The notes beneath the pieces were generated by a model. The model made no database searches and was not told the origin of the DNA. It worked only from the letters and a program-made list of their open reading frames with translations. From an uncultured Collinsella sp. (lineage in GTDB: Bacteria > Actinomycetota > Coriobacteriia > Coriobacteriales > Coriobacteriaceae): a stretch of DNA of 28,056 nt. The stretch is taken from NCBI GenBank assembly GCA_900542125.1, contig UQMO01000030.1, forward strand, positions 1 to 28,056, written 5' to 3'. Numbering within the stretch: the stretch's first letter is position 1; each line of letters starts with the position of its first letter. This document shows positions 25,040-28,056 of this stretch, in pieces. Made by a program: the position numbers and the translations under genes.

Positions 25040-26470
25040 ATGGCATCGAAGAACCTTTTGCCCGTCGTCGCACTCTGCGGCGCGCTCGCAACCGGAACGC
25101 CTGTCGCCGCTTGGGCGACTCCTGTCATGGCAGACTCCTTACCAGCGGCCCTAAGCTCCGCACCAAATCCGTCGAGCGCCATTGCGTGCAAGCGTTTTTC
25201 GATCGCACAGGCCGCAATCTCAACCTCGGGATGCCTTCGTCGTAATACGGACGGCTCGATAGTCGTGGATATCAATCGTTCGAACAAGGCAAACGGCTCC
25301 CAGGCGGGGTGCGCCGTCTGCACGTGGCGCTCGGTTGTGCTCGATGCAGATGGCGATCCATGCAATTTAGAGCTGCGCATCGACATCGCTTCGGTCGATG
25401 ACTCGGCGAACGGAGCGAAGGTCGCCTTCGACGGTACGTTTTTTGAGAAAGGAGGCGGTATATGTCTGGGCTGCGCCGCCGCGAATGCAGACGATGCGCA
25501 GCCCACCCTCTCATTCACGGCATCGTTGCGGCTGACCAAAGCCGGCACCGATGCCATCGCGGCGGGAGAAGCGTCCCTGCTGTTCTACGCCGTCAGCGCC
25601 AAAGACACAGACGCTCATTTCGAGAAGCCAGCCGGATCACTCAGCCTTACACGAGGAATAGAGACAGGCCCTATTGAAATCGATGCCCACGCGCAAAGCA
25701 GGCAACGCATTCTTGCCGATCCGGCGCTTCTCGAAATGGAGTGGAACGGATCCGGAGCCATCGGAATTCTTCCCTCCGCGCTTGACGCCAAGACGCTCCC
25801 CTCAAACGACGAACCCATCAATGCAACCATACAAGAAGAGAGCGCGGACAAAGAAGCAGGTGCGGGCGACACGCCGTCGCCGACAAACAGCGTCCCAGCT
25901 TCTTTCGAAGCATCGAATGAGCCCGCTGCCGTTCCAAACGACCCCGAGCTCGCGGACAGCCTGGGGCTTGCTGATCCTCAAGAAATTGATGAGGGTAACT
26001 GCTGCGTGCTTGCCGCGCTCGACCACACAGAGGTCATCGACGCTGCGAACATCGAAGTTGCCGCCGCCAATCAGCCCGTCCGCAAGTCGGCCATCATCGC
26101 ATTTCCCGAATCCATCGAAGTCGTCTTTTTGCCATCGGGCGAGGTCGTGGCCCCAACACTGCTCACCTTGTTGGGCGCCAAGAATACTCGAAACGAAATT
26201 AAAAAGGTCACGGTTGTCGACCCTGTAACCACCGCTAAACTGCGTCTATACGCCGTTGCCCCAGACGGAGGCAAGACCTTGGAATTCGATGGCGACACAC
26301 TCCTAGCCTGGCGACGTCTGGACATTATGCAAGACGTCTCGTATCAGATCGAACTCGTAGGGTTTGATCGTGCCCGCGATGCCAATATCATCGCCGCGGC
26401 TATTGAATCCCCACAGCGGCTTATGACGTTGCGCTTTGACTACTATCCCTATGTCCCGACAACCACCTGA
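25040..26470 (+). CDS. Secreted 476-aa cysteine-containing protein of unknown function
   Basis: A signal peptide (about 1-26, cleavage after AWA) leads into two domains. Domain 1 (about 45-225) has seven cysteines: C50, C65, C91/C94 (CAVC), C108 and C142/C145 (CLGC). A low-complexity linker rich in Pro, Glu, Ser and Asp (about 255-315) follows. Domain 2 (about 320-476) starts with a CC pair (321-322) and ends with beta-type strands (LMTLRFDYYPYVP). There is no sorting signal or membrane segment. The start follows AAGGAG, 18 nt after the LAQTG gene. The CxxC pairs suggest disulfides or metal binding outside the cell. I do not recognise the family. Confidence 0.85.
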   Translation: MASKNLLPVVALCGALATGTPVAAWATPVMADSLPAALSSAPNPSSAIACKRFSIAQAAISTSGCLRRNTDGSIVVDINRSNKANGSQAGCAVCTWRSVVLDADGDPCNLELRIDIASVDDSANGAKVAFDGTFFEKGGGICLGCAAANADDAQPTLSFTASLRLTKAGTDAIAAGEASLLFYAVSAKDTDAHFEKPAGSLSLTRGIETGPIEIDAHAQSRQRILADPALLEMEWNGSGAIGILPSALDAKTLPSNDEPINATIQEESADKEAGAGDTPSPTNSVPASFEASNEPAAVPNDPELADSLGLADPQEIDEGNCCVLAALDHTEVIDAANIEVAAANQPVRKSAIIAFPESIEVVFLPSGEVVAPTLLTLLGAKNTRNEIKKVTVVDPVTTAKLRLYAVAPDGGKTLEFDGDTLLAWRRLDIMQDVSYQIELVGFDRARDANIIAAAIESPQRLMTLRFDYYPYVPTTT

Positions 26471-26493
26471 GGCTTAAATGCTGCGCACCATTC

Positions 26494-26519
26494 CTAATAC
26501 CACTTATATAACGTATTAG
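26494..26519. promoter_or_regulatory. Inverted repeat with AT-rich core upstream of DUF554 gene
   Basis: CTAATAC (26494-26500) and GTATTAG (26513-26519) are perfect inverted arms around CACTTATATAAC. The centre contains a TATATA/TATAAC -10-like element, so this may be an operator over a promoter for the downstream gene. No terminator is seen between the 476-aa gene and this site. Confidence 0.4.
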
Positions 26520-26588
26520 ATGAGTCGCGATGTGCCTCGCATTTCGTTCTGCTACGATTGCCACGTTGGCATCAATACAGGAGGGCTC

Positions 26589-27305
26589 ATGCCGGGCTTG
26601 GGAACAATCATCAACGTTGTGCTTTTAGTTGCGGGCGGTCTTTTGGGATTAGCGGGCGGCCGCTTCATTACACCGCGCATTCAAGACACGCTCATGAAAG
26701 CATCGGGGCTGTGCGTCCTGTTTATCGGCCTTGGCGGCACCATGCAAAAGATGCTCCTTATCGATGGGAAGGCGCTGGCGACCACTGGTACCACCATGCT
26801 CATTGTCTCGTTCGCCCTCGGCTCGCTCATCGGCGAGGCCATCAACTTGGAGGCCGCCATTGAGAACCTTGGCGAATGGCTCAAGCGCAAAACCGGCAGC
26901 GAGGGCGATAACGAGTTCACCAACGCTTTTGTCTCGACTTCACTCACCGTGTGTATCGGCGCCATGGCCATTGTGGGATCGATCCAGGACGGCCTGCTCG
27001 GCGACTGGTCAACGCTTGCCCTCAAGGGCGCACTGGACTGCATCATCGTCTGCACCATGACGGCCTCGCTTGGCCGCGGCTGCATCTTCTCCGCCCTGCC
27101 CGTCGCCGTGTTCCAGGGGACGATCACGTTGTTTGCCGGCGCGCTCTCCCCCATCATGACCACAGCAGCCCTCAACAGCCTTTCGCTCGTAGGCTCCATG
27201 CTCATCTTCTGCGTCGGCGTCAACCTCATCCGTCCTCAGACCTTCCGCACGGCCAATATGCTTCCCTCCGTCGTCATCGCCGTCATCTACGCCCTCCTGT
27301 TCTAA
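26589..27305 (+). CDS. DUF554 family membrane protein
   Basis: This 238-aa protein has about seven hydrophobic segments and matches the DUF554 family (B. subtilis YdfK, E. coli YqgA), a putative transporter group with no proven function. Typical pieces are MPGLGTIINVVLLVAGGLLGL, GLCVLFIGLGG, SFALGSLIGEAINLE, VGSIQDGLLGD and AVFQGTITLFAGAL. AGGAGGGCTC directly before the ATG at 26589 decides the start; an in-frame extension to 26520 lacks family character. Confidence 0.92.
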   Translation: MPGLGTIINVVLLVAGGLLGLAGGRFITPRIQDTLMKASGLCVLFIGLGGTMQKMLLIDGKALATTGTTMLIVSFALGSLIGEAINLEAAIENLGEWLKRKTGSEGDNEFTNAFVSTSLTVCIGAMAIVGSIQDGLLGDWSTLALKGALDCIIVCTMTASLGRGCIFSALPVAVFQGTITLFAGALSPIMTTAALNSLSLVGSMLIFCVGVNLIRPQTFRTANMLPSVVIAVIYALLF

Positions 27306-27347
27306 ATCTATCAACGCAGCGGTATCTCGAACATCTGTTTGATGCTG

Positions 27348-27356
27348 TGCTATGAT
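27348..27356 (+). promoter_or_regulatory. Extended -10 promoter of the TerB_N gene
   Basis: TGCTATGAT (TGn plus TATGAT) lies 36 nt upstream of the GTG start of the last gene, after a gap that follows the DUF554 stop. No strong -35. Confidence 0.45.
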
Positions 27357-27392
27357 ATGAGGTCACCGTAGCTGCGTTCGAGAGGAGGAGCG

Positions 27393-28056
27393 GTGGCCGA
27401 CCAGGACATCAAGATGCTCATCGAGCGCATTATGGCCGAGGCCCGGACCCATCAGTCCGCCCGCTTCTCAAACGAAACCTACGCAGACGAGCCGATTCTC
27501 AAAACCGGCCGACAGATGCAGAATTTCCTCCCCGACCAGTACCGTAAAATGCGCGAGATATCGCGCTGGCAGGATGACCCCAAGGGCGGTGCGGGCCGCT
27601 GGCTTTCGGAAGCCGAGCTTTTTTACCGCCAGGGCCTGCTGATGGCCGACTTTGAGGACGACTGTCCCTACAACGGCACCTTTAAGTCGTACTTTCCCAC
27701 CTACAACGCCATGAGCGACCGGCAACTGCGCGGCTACTTTACCTGGCGTGCCCAAGTGCGCCGCGGAACCGTCGAGGAAACGTCTACGTCCTTTGCCTTT
27801 CTGTATCTCTATGAGCTGATCTGCGGCATTGGCGTAGATAATCCACTCGATGGTTTTAACAAGATCAAGGCTTTTTGGGATGTCTATCGCGCCTTCGAGC
27901 CCAGCATCGACCGGTTTGCGCGCGTGTGGCTGCAAGATTACGCCGTGTTCCACGGGCTCGACCCCAAGCTGCTTCGCGACTCTAAAACCGTCATGTTCGA
28001 TAACGCCCTTATCGAACTGCGGCGCGCGGCACGAGACCTTGTACCGGCACCGTCCG
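27393..28056 (+). CDS. TerB_N-domain protein (5' part; runs off the window)
   Basis: The frame begins with GTG at 27393 after AGGAGGAGCG and stays open for 221 codons to the end of the window. Residues ~65-175 match the TerB N-terminal domain (PF13208): GRWLSEAELFYRQGLLMADFEDDCPY, then SYFPTYNAMSDRQLRGYFTWRAQVRRG, SFAFLYLYELICGIGVDNPLDGF. Proteins with this domain often carry a TerB-C or tellurite-resistance-like domain downstream, which cannot be checked here. The role is unknown; links to stress signalling are family-level conjecture. Only the C-terminus is missing. Confidence 0.88.
   Translation, partial: MADQDIKMLIERIMAEARTHQSARFSNETYADEPILKTGRQMQNFLPDQYRKMREISRWQDDPKGGAGRWLSEAELFYRQGLLMADFEDDCPYNGTFKSYFPTYNAMSDRQLRGYFTWRAQVRRGTVEETSTSFAFLYLYELICGIGVDNPLDGFNKIKAFWDVYRAFEPSIDRFARVWLQDYAVFHGLDPKLLRDSKTVMFDNALIELRRAARDLVPAPS

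Noticed and set aside
1..28056. CRISPR array, tRNA, rRNA, insertion sequences, prophage
   Set aside because: No regularly spaced repeats, cloverleaf-like segments, transposase frames or phage proteins were found by eye on either strand.

Overview
This is a chromosomal window from a high-GC, Gram-positive gut actinobacterium. Gene content and style point to Coriobacteriia, most likely Collinsella or a close relative. That placement is inferred from a lactate dehydrogenase/Etf cluster, a single-chain PurL, a possible LAxTG-type sorting signal and strong GC-rich codon bias; no rRNA or other marker is present to prove it. I saw no tRNA, rRNA, CRISPR array, insertion sequence or phage gene.

Layout. 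Positions 1-4911 (minus strand) hold a complete branched-chain amino-acid ABC importer operon, livK-livH-livM-livG-livF, with a stem-loop pair between livK and livH and a stem-loop after livF. Just upstream (5181-5585) lies the remnant of a second livK-like gene that has lost its N-terminus and its middle. Positions 5786-8095 (plus) carry homoserine dehydrogenase (hom, with terminator) and a short-chain dehydrogenase that resembles BaiA-type bile-acid 3alpha-HSDHs. A CPA2 cation/proton antiporter (minus) converges on these and is divergent from purL (plus, single-chain FGAM synthase with its glutaminase domain). An EamA/DMT transporter follows purL. Positions 14856-18357 (minus) hold a membrane diguanylate cyclase, a KdgT-type permease and the azlC-azlD branched-chain amino-acid exporter pair.

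An HD-domain phosphohydrolase (plus, 18485-19297) meets tail-to-tail with a three-gene minus-strand operon (22919-19294): a GlcD/LctD-type FAD dehydrogenase, EtfB, and EtfA with a fused two-cluster ferredoxin domain. This is the composition of the Etf-coupled (electron-confurcating) lactate dehydrogenase LctDBC known from Acetobacterium.

Positions 23265-26470 (plus) form a tight five-gene cluster of small, mostly exported proteins without an obvious named family: a 98-aa protein, a membrane-anchored 169-aa protein (4-nt overlap), a secreted 199-aa protein with WxL-like motifs, a 93-aa mini surface protein with an LAQTG sorting signal, and a 476-aa secreted cysteine-containing protein. Its make-up recalls the Csc/WxL surface clusters of Firmicutes and is the best candidate here for an undescribed system. 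The window ends with a DUF554 membrane protein and the 5' part of a TerB_N-domain gene that runs off the end.

Themes: amino-acid traffic in both directions (Liv import, AzlCD export, hom biosynthesis), fermentative or lactate energy metabolism (Lct-like), and cell-surface architecture. Start codons were chosen from Shine-Dalgarno sequences, so several genes are annotated shorter than their longest open frame.
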